NCBI RefSeq assembly: GCF_029910215.1
Contig: NZ_CP110395.1
Span: 2,976,001 to 3,040,000 of the forward strand
Source of the DNA: Paraburkholderia sp. D15
GTDB taxonomy: Bacteria; Pseudomonadota; Gammaproteobacteria; Burkholderiales; Burkholderiaceae
Direction: 5' to 3'
DNA: 64,000 nt
A program made the position numbers and the translations under genes. The notes beneath the pieces were generated by a model that made no database searches, was not told the origin of the DNA, and saw nothing but the letters and a program-made list of their open reading frames with translations. Positions 7,883-21,161 of this stretch are shown here, piece by piece (positions within the stretch are counted from its first letter, which is position 1; the number at the start of each line of letters is the position of its first letter).

Positions 7883-9349
7883 GTGTCGAACATGTCAAAC
7901 GCGCAGAACATGTCAAACGCGCAGAACGCGTCGAATCTGGCGCGCCCGGCCATCGCCGCTCGAATCAGCCAGTGGATGCGCAATCGCAGCTGGGCGATCG
8001 CGATGACAGTCGCGATCGTCATCACGGTGGGCGGGCTGGTGATTCTCGAAACCGCGCGCGAACGCATTGCCGCCGAATACGAAACCGCGCTCGAAGCGCG
8101 CGACGTCACCGTGCAACTCAGCACACTCGCGAGCCATCTGTCGCGCTTGAGCGCGCAGCAAAGCGATTTTCTTCTGACGAAGCAGGACACCGCCGCGCAC
8201 GCGTTTTGCGCAACCGCCGAGCGGATTCGTCAGAGCGAGCAGCAGTTGAACCGTTTCTATCGCGGCGGCAAGGCGGACAGTGCCGAACTCGCGAGCTATA
8301 CGCAGATTCGCGCGCTGATCGATGCGCGCATCGGCGCGGGCGCCGCCACGATGCAACGCGCGGCGCCACGGCCGCTCGATCTCGCGGCTTGCGGCACGCC
8401 GCAGTCGATCGATCCGGCGGATGCGTCGCTGGTGGACAGCACGCTCACGCTGCTGCGCGACAACGAGGAGCGCCGCGCGCAGCACGCGCTCTCCGCGAGC
8501 CGCGCGGACCAACGCATTTCCACGTTGTGCGCGGCCGGCCTATCGGCACTGAACATCGTGCTGTTCATTCTGCTGTTCCGCAATCTCGGCATCCAGATCG
8601 ACCGGCAGGCGCGCGTGCAGCGTCAGTTGATCACCCAGCAGGAAGAGCTCGATCAACTCGTGGGCGAACGCACGCGGCAACTCGAAGCATTGGGCTGGCA
8701 TCTGCAGGCGGTCAGCGAAAACGAGAAGACGCAGCTCGCGCGCGAACTGCACGACGAACTCGGCGCGATTCTCACTGCGAGCAAGATGGATGTGGCGTGG
8801 GCGAACCGCAAACTGAAGGACAGCGCGCCGGATATCTCCGACAAGCTGAAACGCGCGCTCGCCAATCTGGATCAGGGCATTGCGCTGAAGCGGCGCATCA
8901 TCGAGGACATGCGGCCGACCGTGCTGGCGAATTTCGGGCTCGTCACCGCGCTGCGCACGCTCGCCGACGAAGCGGCGCAACGCAATAGCTGGACGCTCGA
9001 TCTCTACCTTCCCGCCGACGATATCCAGCTCGACGAGCAGACCGAGATCGCGCTGTTCCGCGTCGCGCAGGAATCGCTGACCAACGCGGCCAAGTATGCG
9101 CGGGCGTCGAAGGTGTCGATCGCGTTGCGGGTCGGCGACGGCCAGGTGGCGCTGCATATCGCCGACAACGGCGTAGGCATCATGCCGGCCGATCTGACGC
9201 GCACGCACACGCACGGGCTGCTCGGCATGCGGCAGCGGGTCGCCGCGCACGGCGGGCGCTTCGACATCCGCCGCGGCGAGCCGAACGGCACCGAGATCGA
9301 CGTGACGATGCCGAGCGTGAGCACCGCGACGCCGTCGATGGAGTTGTAG
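7883..9349 (+). CDS. Sensor histidine kinase, HisKA_3/NarX type
   Basis: Predicted 488 residues from a GTG start preceded by AAGGAG. Layout: short polar N-terminus, membrane helix near residues 35-55, a periplasmic region of about 170 residues rich in helix-forming sequence, a second membrane helix near 215-235, then a coiled coil into the DHp domain. The phosphoacceptor is H290 in ARELHDELG. The ATPase domain shows N401 in SLTNAAKYA, DNGVGI and GLLGMRQR. The kinase class pairs with NarL-type regulators, and one is encoded divergently at 5.8-6.4 kb. The ligand is unknown. An 18-base tandem repeat lies at the N-terminus. Confidence 0.88.
   Translation: MSNMSNAQNMSNAQNASNLARPAIAARISQWMRNRSWAIAMTVAIVITVGGLVILETARERIAAEYETALEARDVTVQLSTLASHLSRLSAQQSDFLLTKQDTAAHAFCATAERIRQSEQQLNRFYRGGKADSAELASYTQIRALIDARIGAGAATMQRAAPRPLDLAACGTPQSIDPADASLVDSTLTLLRDNEERRAQHALSASRADQRISTLCAAGLSALNIVLFILLFRNLGIQIDRQARVQRQLITQQEELDQLVGERTRQLEALGWHLQAVSENEKTQLARELHDELGAILTASKMDVAWANRKLKDSAPDISDKLKRALANLDQGIALKRRIIEDMRPTVLANFGLVTALRTLADEAAQRNSWTLDLYLPADDIQLDEQTEIALFRVAQESLTNAAKYARASKVSIALRVGDGQVALHIADNGVGIMPADLTRTHTHGLLGMRQRVAAHGGRFDIRRGEPNGTEIDVTMPSVSTATPSMEL
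7889..7924. repeat. Two tandem 18-bp copies in the kinase N-terminus
   Basis: The 18-base unit encoding NMSNAQ occurs twice in perfect tandem at codons 3-14 of the histidine kinase, followed by a degenerate third copy. The repeat preserves reading frame and sits in the cytoplasmic segment before the first membrane helix. Confidence 0.9.
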
Positions 9350-9557
9350 GACGGCGCCGACGCAAACACCGGAGTGCGCCTACAACAAAATCGCGACGCA
9401 GCCGACAGCGCGATCCCCGCCCTTTTTTTACCATGCAGTCAGACCGGATCGACTGGCGTCAATTCACAAGCCCCGGTCGGACGACAGCTAGCCCAGCTAG
9501 CGCGTGCCGGACAACACGGGCACGTCAACCGATGCATTCTCGACAAGGAGAACTTTC

Positions 9558-9692
9558 ATGAATCGACTGATCGCTTTGCTTCTCATTGCAGGGACCGCTG
9601 CGCTCGCCGGTTGCAACACCGTCGCGGGGGCTGGCCAGGATATCTCGAAGGGCGGCAACGCCATCACGAACTCGGCCGATCAGGCGAAGTAA
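9558..9692 (+). CDS. Entericidin A/B family lipoprotein
   Basis: Predicted 44-residue lipoprotein. The signal peptide MNRLIALLLIAGTAALAGC has the lipobox LAGC, and the short mature part (NTVAGAGQDISKGGNAITNSA) is the typical entericidin core. AAGGAG precedes the ATG. In enteric bacteria such proteins are stationary-phase, osmotically induced membrane peptides. Here the gene is monocistronic, with its own terminator directly downstream. The lack of a tandem EcnA/EcnB partner is common in betaproteobacteria. Confidence 0.9.
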   Translation: MNRLIALLLIAGTAALAGCNTVAGAGQDISKGGNAITNSADQAK

Positions 9693-9713
9693 GCCGCACG
9701 CTGGAGGATCGGC

Positions 9714-9749
9714 AAGCCCGTCGCGGGAAACCGCGACGGGCTTTTTTTT
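9714..9749 (+). terminator. Rho-independent terminator after entericidin gene
   Basis: A 13-bp perfect stem (AAGCCCGTCGCGG with its complement) around a GAAA tetraloop, followed by eight T residues. Confidence 0.92.
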
Positions 9750-9939
9750 GCTTTTTTTGCGCGCCGGCGCCGGCGATCGTCTAACACAACCGGCGCCGGC
9801 GATCGCCCAAAACAAAACGGCGACCCACTCGCGTGGATCGCCGCCCGTCCTCCCCAGGACTATTTGCTGGCTCCCCTTGCCTTTGCCGCCGCGGGGAGCC
9901 GCCGGCAGGCGCATCGCGCGCCCGCCGTTCACCGCATGC

Positions 9940-10749
9940 TTACTGGCCCGTCAGCGTATTCGTCAGCTCCTGGCTCGGCGTGGTGGTGTTGCCGTTCTGC
10001 GAGATCAGCAGATGGATCTGGCCCGGCAGCAACTGGCTCAGCGTGCCGCCGATCGGCACCGACGAGATCAGCCAGTCCGCGTTGTTCGACAGCGAGAAAG
10101 CCGCCGACTGGAAGATCGGCGTCTTGCTGCCCGACGCGGTCACGATCAGCGAATACTGACCGCCCGACACATAGATCGAATCCTGGCCGCTGGCCGGAAT
10201 CGCATTCTTGTACTGGATGCCAGCCATGTTCGGCGTGAGGGTCGTCACGTCGGTGACGCCGGCCTGCACCAGGTAGAAGTCGAGATTGCCGGCATTCTGC
10301 GACGCGTTGAAGCCGCGCAGACGCGCGCTATTGGACAGCAGGCCCTTGTCGAACGGATCGTCGATCAGGCCGATATCCGGCGCGGTCACGTTCGGCAGCG
10401 CGATCACGGTGTAATCGTGGCCCTTCGCGACGTTCGGGAAGTTGCCGCTCGCGAGCGCGGTCGTGGTGCCGGTATTCGCGTAGCCGACGTTGGTCGAACC
10501 AGTGCCGATATTGGTGAAGTTGGTCACGCCTTTATACGCGACGTTGGTTTGTCCCGACGGCGCCGCGCCGTTGACGAGGAAGTCGTACGGCGTGTTGGTG
10601 GTCGAACTGCCCGGGTTCGCGTTGATGAAGTGGATCTGCGCGTCGACGAGACCGAGCGTCTTGCCTGCATCGCTGGTACCGCCGCCGCCGCACGCGCTCA
10701 GAACGGTCGCCGCTACAGCCATCGCCGCCATGGTTCGGATCATTTTCAT
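9940..10749 (-). CDS. DUF4397-type lipoprotein
   Basis: Predicted 269-residue secreted lipoprotein: signal peptide MKMIRTMAAMAVAATVLSAC with a lipobox cysteine, a Gly-rich linker, then beta-rich repeats rich in Asn, Thr and Gly. The opening IHFINANPG and the repeated Y-D-F/V-NG pattern resemble the DUF4397 fold of immunoglobulin-like domains. An in-frame GTG three codons earlier exists; the ATG at 10749 is better placed relative to AGGTG. It is probably an outer-membrane-anchored surface protein of unknown role, transcribed alone and divergent from the reductase gene. Confidence 0.75.
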   Translation of the reverse strand: MKMIRTMAAMAVAATVLSACGGGGTSDAGKTLGLVDAQIHFINANPGSSTTNTPYDFLVNGAAPSGQTNVAYKGVTNFTNIGTGSTNVGYANTGTTTALASGNFPNVAKGHDYTVIALPNVTAPDIGLIDDPFDKGLLSNSARLRGFNASQNAGNLDFYLVQAGVTDVTTLTPNMAGIQYKNAIPASGQDSIYVSGGQYSLIVTASGSKTPIFQSAAFSLSNNADWLISSVPIGGTLSQLLPGQIHLLISQNGNTTTPSQELTNTLTGQ

Positions 10750-13183
<2,434 letters not shown>

Positions 13184-13206
13184 GTTTAGAAGACCCCAGC
13201 GCGCCG

Positions 13207-14199
13207 CTAGGTCGCCAGACGTTTCTTCCGGTAATCGAACCAGAACGACAGCCCGACGCTCGCCAGAATCACGACGGTGGCGATCACCGTCGACCGCGTG
13301 ACGGGCTCGCCGAGCAGCAGCGCGCCCAGCGCCACCGCGACCACCGGATTCACGTACATGCAGCTGCTCGCGATGATCGGACTGGTGTGCCGGATCAGAA
13401 ATCCATACGCGACGTAGGCCGCCATCGTGCCGATCAGCATCAGATAGACGAACGCCAGCACCGGTAAAAAATGAACCTCGAGCATGCGTTCGCCCGACAC
13501 CCACGCGACCATCGTCGACATTGCGCCGCCCAGGCCGATCTGTAGCGAGGTCGACAGAAACAGGTCCGACGGCAGCTTCAGGCGCCCCGCCAGATGCGCG
13601 CCGCCCGCCCAGAACAGCGCACCGCAGAGAATCGCCAGACTGCCGCCCGCCGAACCCGGCGCGCTGTCGCCGTGGCTGAGAATCGCGATGCCGACGAGGC
13701 CCAATCCGACCGCGAACCACTCGCCCCGGCCGATCCGGCGCCCCGCCACCGCCGCGATCACCGTCGCGAACAGCGGCACGGTGGCCACCATCACGGCCGC
13801 CGTGCCGGTGCCGACGGTGCGCATCCCGTATGCGAGCATGCCGCTCGACAGGCCGACCAGCATCGTGCCGACGAGACCCGCATTGCGGACTTCGGCGGCG
13901 CTCGGCCAGACCGGATTGCGGCGCGCGGCGAAGATGAACAGCCCGACGCCCGCGAACAGATTGCGCAGGCCCGACAGCAGCAAAGGCGGAAACGAGCCGA
14001 GCGCGACATGCACGGCCAGATAGGTCGATCCCCACACCAGATACACGACGCCGAGCGCGAGCGCGATCTGCCCGTTGCGCGACTGCGGCAGACGGATCGG
14101 AAAGCCGGTCGAAAAACGGGTGGAAAAGTGGGCAGAAACGCGGTTCAGGAAATCGCGGAAAAAGCCGCCCGCGGAGCGGCCAGGCAGTTGCGGCGCCAT
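13207..14199 (-). CDS. EamA/DMT-family transporter (RhaT/YedA-like)
   Basis: Predicted 330 residues with about ten membrane helices in two EamA repeats. Typical marks are VYLVWGSTYLAVHVAL near the start and PVVAVALGALLLGEPVT in the second repeat. The N-terminal 40 residues before the first helix are unusually long and contain repeated F-S-T-R/G motifs, so a later start is possible. No good ribosome-binding site decides it. Family members export amino acids or metabolites; the substrate here is unknown. Confidence 0.82.
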   Translation of the reverse strand: MAPQLPGRSAGGFFRDFLNRVSAHFSTRFSTGFPIRLPQSRNGQIALALGVVYLVWGSTYLAVHVALGSFPPLLLSGLRNLFAGVGLFIFAARRNPVWPSAAEVRNAGLVGTMLVGLSSGMLAYGMRTVGTGTAAVMVATVPLFATVIAAVAGRRIGRGEWFAVGLGLVGIAILSHGDSAPGSAGGSLAILCGALFWAGGAHLAGRLKLPSDLFLSTSLQIGLGGAMSTMVAWVSGERMLEVHFLPVLAFVYLMLIGTMAAYVAYGFLIRHTSPIIASSCMYVNPVVAVALGALLLGEPVTRSTVIATVVILASVGLSFWFDYRKKRLAT

Positions 14200-14506
14200 G
14201 CGTCAGCCCGCCGATGCCGTTCGAGGTCCCGCGCCCCCGCGAAACACCCAGTGGCGGGATGGCGGACACCGCATCGGCGATGCGGTCGGACGGGCGAGGC
14301 TGGCGGACATGTCGGTGGAACGGAAGGACGTTGGATGGCCAAAGCAGCAAAAACAAAAGGGCCAAAGCGCCGCGCCAGTCGAACAGGTTCTGCCTTATCG
14401 CCGCGCGGCGAACACGCGCCGAATCTGCGGCGCGCATCGCATTATGCAGTAAGCGCCCACCGCGCAAGGTGAAAGAATCGTAACTTTTTGATGCGCAAAC
14501 AACAGA
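14200..14506. other. Intergenic stretch upstream of EamA gene, nothing recognised
   Basis: About 300 bases between the EamA start (minus) and a terminator at 14507. It should hold the EamA promoter. A TGGCGG-rich patch near 14255-14300 superficially resembles the 5' end of a leucine tRNA but lacks the T-arm and acceptor pairing. Confidence 0.5.
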
Positions 14507-14548
14507 AAACCCGGGGAGCCAGATGCTGGCCGTCCCCGGGTTTTTTCG
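14507..14548 (-). terminator. Strong stem-loop terminator, usable on both strands
   Basis: ACCCGGGG pairs with CCCCGGGT, enclosing a second small hairpin (GCCAG/CTGGC). There are six T on the plus strand and four T on the minus strand. It lies 55 bases beyond the stop of the MXKDX gene and most likely terminates it. Confidence 0.85.
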
Positions 14549-14602
14549 TTCCAGCGAGACCGTGTGTGCCGACCGCTCGCGGCCGGCATGCACGGCGTCC
14601 GG

Positions 14603-14851
14603 TCAGTTGGCCATCGCGCCCGACGCTTCGTGCTTCATGCCCATCGCGTCGCCGCTCTTTTTCATCTTGTCGTGCTTCATCGTGTCCTTTTTCATGCTGT
14701 CCTTCGACATGGTGTCCTTGGCCATCGAGTCCTTGGACATGCTGTCCTTCGACATCGCGTCGTTGGACATCGCGCCGCTCGCCTGGGCGAACGCGGCGCC
14801 GCCGCTGGTCAGAAGGGCGACGGCGACTGCTGCGATTGCGAACTTTTTCAT
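14603..14851 (-). CDS. Secreted pentapeptide MXKDX repeat protein
   Basis: Predicted 82 residues: signal peptide MKKFAIAAVAVALLTSGGA with A-x-A cleavage near residue 22, then about eight tandem five-residue units of the form M-S/A/K-K/N-D-S/T. This is the MXKDX repeat family, short periplasmic or secreted proteins of betaproteobacteria with unknown role. Alternating Met, Lys and Asp would make a highly charged, methionine-rich chain, which could bind metal or act as an oxidation sink; that is speculation. It is monocistronic with its own terminator. Confidence 0.88.
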   Translation of the reverse strand: MKKFAIAAVAVALLTSGGAAFAQASGAMSNDAMSKDSMSKDSMAKDTMSKDSMKKDTMKHDKMKKSGDAMGMKHEASGAMAN

Positions 14852-14988
14852 GGGATAACTCCGTTGTTGTGGATGAATCTAAAAACCGGCTGGCCAGTCC
14901 AGCCGGGGTGCTTCCGAAGCTTCTGCCGCCCGGGGTCGCGGCACGGCGCGCGGTGCCATGACCGGCACCGTGCCGCGACCCGCGCGCG

Positions 14989-15795
14989 TCAGGAGCCTCC
15001 GAACCAGTTGTAGCCCTGGTCGACCCAATAGCCGCCGGGGTAAGTGTTGGTGACGAACATCTCGACGATGTGCTTCGGGTTCTTGTAGCCGAGCTTGGTC
15101 GGCATGCGCAGCTTCATCGGGAATCCGTATTTCGCGGGCAGACGTTCGCCGTCGAACGAGAACGTCAGCAGCGTCTGCGGATGCAGCGCGGTCGGCATGT
15201 CGATGCTTTCGTAGTAGTCGTCCGCGCACTTGAAGCCGACGTACTTCGCGCTGGTGTCCGCGCCGATGCGCCGCAGGAAATCGCCGAACGGCGTGCCGCC
15301 CCAGCGTCCGATCGCGCTCCACCCTTCCACGCAGATGTGCCGCGTGATCTGCTCGGCGTGCGGCAACGCGTACAACTCCGGCAAGGTCCACGTGCGCTGC
15401 CCCGTGACCAGGCCGCCGATCTTCAGCTTGTAGCCGTCGGCGTCGACAGCGGGCACGTCGTCGATGCCGTAGAACGCGTTGAACGGAAACGGTCGCGTGA
15501 TCTGCGCCTCGGTGTAGGTCGGCGCGAGTTGCCGCGGATCGAACAGCGCGGCTTGCGCGCGATCGTTCAGCCGCGATACGGCGGTGAGAAATGCGTTGAC
15601 CGAATCGTTGTCGGTCAGCGAGCAGCCGGTCAGCATCGACAGACCGCCGAGCGTCAGCAGGCGCTTGCCGAACAGGCGGCGCGACGGCATCGCGAGTTCG
15701 TTGCGCGCGTCGATCAGGATCGACTCGCGGTCGAGCCGGGGCGCGGCCGGCGATGCGGCACGCGATTCAACGGCGGGTCGGGAAGGCTTGTTCAT
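14989..15795 (-). CDS. Molybdopterin-dependent oxidoreductase, sulfite oxidase/MsrP-like
   Basis: Predicted 268 residues. The N-terminal PSRRLFGKRLLTLGG resembles a twin-arginine signal and is followed by LTGC, so a Tat-exported lipoprotein is possible. The body is a sulfite-oxidase-type molybdopterin domain. HICVEGWSAIGRWGG supplies the cysteine that ligates Mo, and FSFDGERLPAKYGFPMKLRMP and GYKNPKHIVEMFV are conserved stretches. It lies 76 bases downstream of a cytochrome b561-type membrane protein, an arrangement like MsrP-MsrQ. That suggests a periplasmic reductase fed with electrons from the quinone pool. The substrate is not known. Confidence 0.82.
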   Translation of the reverse strand: MNKPSRPAVESRAASPAAPRLDRESILIDARNELAMPSRRLFGKRLLTLGGLSMLTGCSLTDNDSVNAFLTAVSRLNDRAQAALFDPRQLAPTYTEAQITRPFPFNAFYGIDDVPAVDADGYKLKIGGLVTGQRTWTLPELYALPHAEQITRHICVEGWSAIGRWGGTPFGDFLRRIGADTSAKYVGFKCADDYYESIDMPTALHPQTLLTFSFDGERLPAKYGFPMKLRMPTKLGYKNPKHIVEMFVTNTYPGGYWVDQGYNWFGGS

Positions 15796-15871
15796 GATTC
15801 GATATCCGTAACGTTTCTTGCGATGGCCCTGGCGATGGCGCTGACGCCGGCGTTAGAGGTCATGCGATGTT

Positions 15872-16522
15872 TCAACGGCCACGCAGCATCGCGAGCAGCG
15901 AGCGCGGCACGAGTGCCACCATCGCCAGATGCACGGCGATGAACGCCGCCATCAGCGACATCGCGCAGAAGTGCACGATGCGCGCATTGTCGTAGCCGCC
16001 CATCAGTTCGCGCAGCAGCGGGAATTGCACCGACTTCCAGATCGCAAGGCCGGACAGCACCAGCACGATCAGGTCGGCCACCACGAACAGGTAGGCGAAT
16101 TTCTGCACCGCGTTGTAGACGCGCAGGTCGGCATGCGAGAGCTTGCCGGTCAACGCGGCGACGAAATCGCGCAGCACCGCGCGCGGCGACAGCGGCAGGA
16201 ACTTGCGCACGAAGCGTCCGCTCGCGAGGTTGAGCGAGAGATACAGCAGACCGTTGAAGACCAGCAGCCACATCGCCGCGAAATGCCATTGCAGCGCGCC
16301 GCCGAGCCAGCCGCCGAGGGTGATGTCAGGCGCGAAGCGGAAGCCCGCGAAGATCGGCGACGCGTCGTAGATGCGCCAGCCCGACAGCATCATCAGGATG
16401 GCCGCGAGCGCGTTGAGCCAATGCGTGACGCGCACCCAGAGCGGATGAATTGCGCGCCGTTCCGGCTGGGCCGATGGTGCGGCCTGCTTGCCGCTATCGC
16501 GCAGGACGTGGGACGTGGTCAT
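15872..16522 (-). CDS. Cytochrome b561-type diheme membrane protein
   Basis: Predicted 216 residues with four to five membrane helices. Histidines that could ligate two b haems are in WVRVTHWLNALAA, LQWHFAAMWLL, IVHFCAMSL and AVHLAMV. The family carries electrons between quinol and periplasmic enzymes. It is transcribed just before the molybdopterin protein, and together they look like a two-component redox system. Start ATG at 16522 has GGAG upstream. Confidence 0.85.
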   Translation of the reverse strand: MTTSHVLRDSGKQAAPSAQPERRAIHPLWVRVTHWLNALAAILMMLSGWRIYDASPIFAGFRFAPDITLGGWLGGALQWHFAAMWLLVFNGLLYLSLNLASGRFVRKFLPLSPRAVLRDFVAALTGKLSHADLRVYNAVQKFAYLFVVADLIVLVLSGLAIWKSVQFPLLRELMGGYDNARIVHFCAMSLMAAFIAVHLAMVALVPRSLLAMLRGR

Positions 16523-16593
16523 GACATGCTCCTCTGTAACGAGCCTTCAACGGGGCTTCAAGGATTACTCAGTTTGGCGGGACATCGTCGGGC

Positions 16594-17517
16594 TCAATGG
16601 CACGCGGCCAGTTCGGCCACCTGCAATACGTCCCCGCTCGCGGCGTTCTCGACGAACGCGACGACCCCGAAGCGATCGGGATCGGCGGCCGCGTTGGCGT
16701 TGGCGTTGGTCGTGTCTACGCGAATATCGCGACGAATCTGCGCATTGCCCGCGACTAGCGGCACCGGTCCGATCCATTGCCGCACCACGCGCTCGTGATG
16801 CAAGGTCGCCCCGCTGTTTTCGCCCGCGCCGACGCGCGAACTCAGCGAGTTTTCATAGACGGCGAGGTAGGCCTCGAGCTGGCCCGACGTGTTGCCGCTG
16901 CCGTTGGCACTGCCCGCCTTGCCGACGAACTGCGCATCGACATGAAACGCGCCCGGCGTTTGCGGCATCCATTCCAGCGCGATATCCACCGGCGACGGTT
17001 GCGCGACGAGCTTGCCGACCCGGCTCTCGAAGCTGTCCCGTTGCGACCACGAGCGCAGCTCGCGACCCGACACGAACACTTCGGGCGTGTAGATGGTGTG
17101 ACCGCCGGCCAGATCGGTCAGCGTCTGCTGACGTTCGCTGAAGCGATGCTGCGAGAAGCGATCGGTCCAGCCGAGGCTATTCCAGTAGTCGACATGCAAG
17201 GCAAGCGGCACGATGCCCTGCGAGGCGCCGCTGTTTTTCCATTGGCTCAGCCACGCATCGGCGGGCGGGCAGCTGTTGCAGCCTTCGCTGCTGTACAGCT
17301 CGACCAGCGCCACGCGATGCGCGGGACTCTGCGCGCGGCACACGGCGCCGGCCGCATCGGCGAGGCCGCTGGCCGCGAGGAGACTCAGCGCGACGACGCT
17401 CGCGGTGAGCCGCGTGGTGAAGCGCGCGGCAAAGCGCACGGTGAATTGCGCTGCGAGGTGTGCTGTGAAGCGGTTCATTGACCGTTCGTCGGACGAGCGG
17501 ATAAAGGCGGTTGGCAT
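16594..17517 (-). CDS. DUF1223 secreted thioredoxin-fold protein
   Basis: Predicted 307 residues. The N-terminal part is a long, basic signal region (MNRFTAHLAAQFTVRFAARF, then a hydrophobic stretch ending ASGLADAAG). The conserved core begins VALVELYSSEGCNSCPPADAWL, with a C-x-x-C redox-like pair in a thioredoxin-like fold, typical of DUF1223. The ATG at 17517 has GGGAG six bases upstream and is preferred over the internal ATG at 17478. It lies 71 bases upstream of the cytochrome b561/molybdopterin pair, so it may share the transcript and a periplasmic redox role. Function unknown. Confidence 0.82.
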   Translation of the reverse strand: MPTAFIRSSDERSMNRFTAHLAAQFTVRFAARFTTRLTASVVALSLLAASGLADAAGAVCRAQSPAHRVALVELYSSEGCNSCPPADAWLSQWKNSGASQGIVPLALHVDYWNSLGWTDRFSQHRFSERQQTLTDLAGGHTIYTPEVFVSGRELRSWSQRDSFESRVGKLVAQPSPVDIALEWMPQTPGAFHVDAQFVGKAGSANGSGNTSGQLEAYLAVYENSLSSRVGAGENSGATLHHERVVRQWIGPVPLVAGNAQIRRDIRVDTTNANANAAADPDRFGVVAFVENAASGDVLQVAELAACH

Positions 17518-18004
17518 GACGTGCTCCCATCAGGATCTGCACGTTTGTCGAACGGCCCGGCGGCTTATGACAGCCCATCGCGAAAATTTTTGCAGCGGCC
17601 GTCTCGCGCGCGACCGGACGGCGCGTCACCGACAGCGTGCTAACATCAGCCTTTCAATTGCATCGCGTCGTCGCTTGCCCGACTCGTCCCGACTCGTCCC
17701 GGCTGATGCCGGTTCATGCCGGTTCGCCCTGGCGATGCCCACCACCTCCGCAGACAACCGCCCGACTTCCCATGCGCTCGCCGACTTCCCGCCCCCACGC
17801 CCGTTCGCGCCACCGCGCGGCCGCGCGCGTGCGCGCGGACTTCGCACCGCGGCGCACGGTCCAGTCCCGAACGCTCCCGCTTCACGCCGCCCGGCGCCCG
17901 CTCTAACGCTGCTTGCTCCCTTGCCCCGAGCCGCGTAGACGGGCTCCGGGCCGATCTCATCCGCACGTATTTTTCTTTTCCGCAGATCGCACTGGAGTAC
18001 CGTC
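17518..18004. other. Intergenic region between DUF1223 and rnk
   Basis: 487 bases between divergent genes, with no believable ORF. It contains short direct repeats (CCGACTCGTC twice near 17680-17700, then ATGCCGGTTC twice) and a GC-rich tract. No clear promoter pair was recognised. Confidence 0.5.
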
Positions 18005-18415
18005 GTGAAGAAATCCAAAACCTGCTACCTCACCGAACTCGATGTCGCCCGTCTCGAGAAGCACGCGGCCGCGCCCGGCGCCGACGCGCGCCTGCAGGAC
18101 ATGCTCGATCAGGTGCTGGAACGCGCGGTGATCGTCGCGTCGCGCGAGATTCCCGCCAACGTCGTGACGATGAATTCGCAAGCCCTGCTCGTCGACGAGA
18201 GCGGCGGCGAGCCGATGACGTGGACCGTCGTCTATCCGCCCGACGCGGACTTCGCAAGCGGCCGGCTCAACGTGTTTTCGCCGCTCGGGCTCGCGCTGCT
18301 CGGCGCCAAACGCGGCGAACGAATCCGCTTCACGCCGCCGAGCGGCGCCGAGAAGGTGCTGAAGCTGGAAAAGATCCTGTTCCAGCCGGAAGCCGCCGAC
18401 GACTTCGTTTCGTAA
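18005..18415 (+). CDS. rnk: Regulator of nucleoside diphosphate kinase (Rnk), GreA/B C-terminal domain
   Basis: Predicted 136 residues from GTG. A short N-terminal helical hairpin (LTELDVARLEKHAA) is followed by a GreA/GreB-type FKBP-like domain (TWTVVYPPDADFASGRLNVFSPLGLALLGAKRGERI). The size and the missing long coiled coil fit Rnk rather than a true Gre factor. Rnk binds RNA polymerase in the secondary-channel region and modulates nucleotide metabolism. It is followed at once by a 12-base tandem repeat and then the thiC riboswitch. Confidence 0.88.
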   Translation: MKKSKTCYLTELDVARLEKHAAAPGADARLQDMLDQVLERAVIVASREIPANVVTMNSQALLVDESGGEPMTWTVVYPPDADFASGRLNVFSPLGLALLGAKRGERIRFTPPSGAEKVLKLEKILFQPEAADDFVS

Positions 18416-18427
18416 GACCTGAGTTAA

Positions 18428-18463
18428 GGCCGAACGTAAGCCCGAACGTAAGGCCGAACCCAA
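18428..18463. repeat. Three tandem copies of a 12-bp unit just after the rnk stop
   Basis: Units GGCCGAACGTAA, GCCCGAACGTAA and GGCCGAACCCAA follow each other 12 bases after the rnk stop codon, with a partial fourth. Same period and same position (3' end of a gene) as the repeat at 5228. Confidence 0.85.
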
Positions 18464-18553
18464 GCCCGCAAATGAAACGGATCGCGCGCTGATACCCGGT
18501 ATCCGATTTTTTAAGATGGGTTGCCAAGCGGCGGCCGGCCGGTGTATCGTGTG

Positions 18554-18661
18554 CGCTGCTAACGCGGGGGTCCTGCGTGGCGCGGTGGTAGGAGGTCCGT
18601 GCTGCGTGGGTGAGAAATACCCTTTGAACCTGATCTGGATAATGCCAGCGCAGGGAAGCGT
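18554..18661 (+). promoter_or_regulatory. TPP (THI-box) riboswitch upstream of thiC
   Basis: Conserved pieces are in order: GCGGGGGTCC in the 5' half, GGGTGAGAAATACCC (pyrimidine-sensing arm), TTTGAACCTGATCTGGATAA and TGCCAGCGCAGGGA in the 3' half. It lies about 210 bases before the thiC start. Binding of thiamine pyrophosphate would lower thiC expression. The sequence between it and the gene has no strong terminator, so control may be translational or through a weak stem. Confidence 0.95.
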
Positions 18662-18770
18662 ACGGATTTCGCACCGGGTCTACCGTTTCACTCTTCTCGC
18701 GATCTCCGACTCCTTCCGTTTCGTCTCCTGCTTAGCCGCCCCACATTGCTTCGGCGTTGGGACCGGGTAA

Positions 18771-20804
<2,034 letters not shown>

Positions 20805-20943
20805 GTGTGATGGTGCGCCGCTGCGTTGGCGCATCGACGCATCCGCGCCTGCGTTCAGGCGCCCGGATCAGTAAGGTTCGGTGCGCGCGGCGGCTAGTCG
20901 CCGTGCGCCGTCCGCTCCGCCATGTCCTTGCATCGCAGCATCG

Positions 20944-20967
20944 AAGCCCGCCACTGGCGGGCTTTTT
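20944..20967 (+). terminator. Rho-independent terminator after thiC
   Basis: AAGCCCGCC pairs with GGCGGGCTT around a short ACT-type loop and is followed by a T-run. It lies 140 bases after the thiC stop. Confidence 0.88.
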
Positions 20968-21161
20968 CGTTGACGCGACCCAGGCACGCGACATGCTGAC
21001 ACGATGCACACCAGGGGAAACATTTGATTACGAAGCCGACAGTCCGTTGACAAGCGCATACATCCGGAAACGGGTTGCGTGGCTACCATCGAATGGAAGG
21101 ACTGGGTGTCGTTCATCGTCCCTTCTCCAACAGACAATTCACACTCACTGGAGTCAGCATC

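Noticed and set aside
9763..9806. GCGCCGGCG direct repeats after the entericidin terminator
   Set aside because: Simple GC-rich duplication between two genes, with no symmetry linked to a promoter.
14240..14330. Patch resembling the 5' end of a leucine tRNA
   Set aside because: No T-arm, no matching acceptor stem and no D-loop GG pattern in place.
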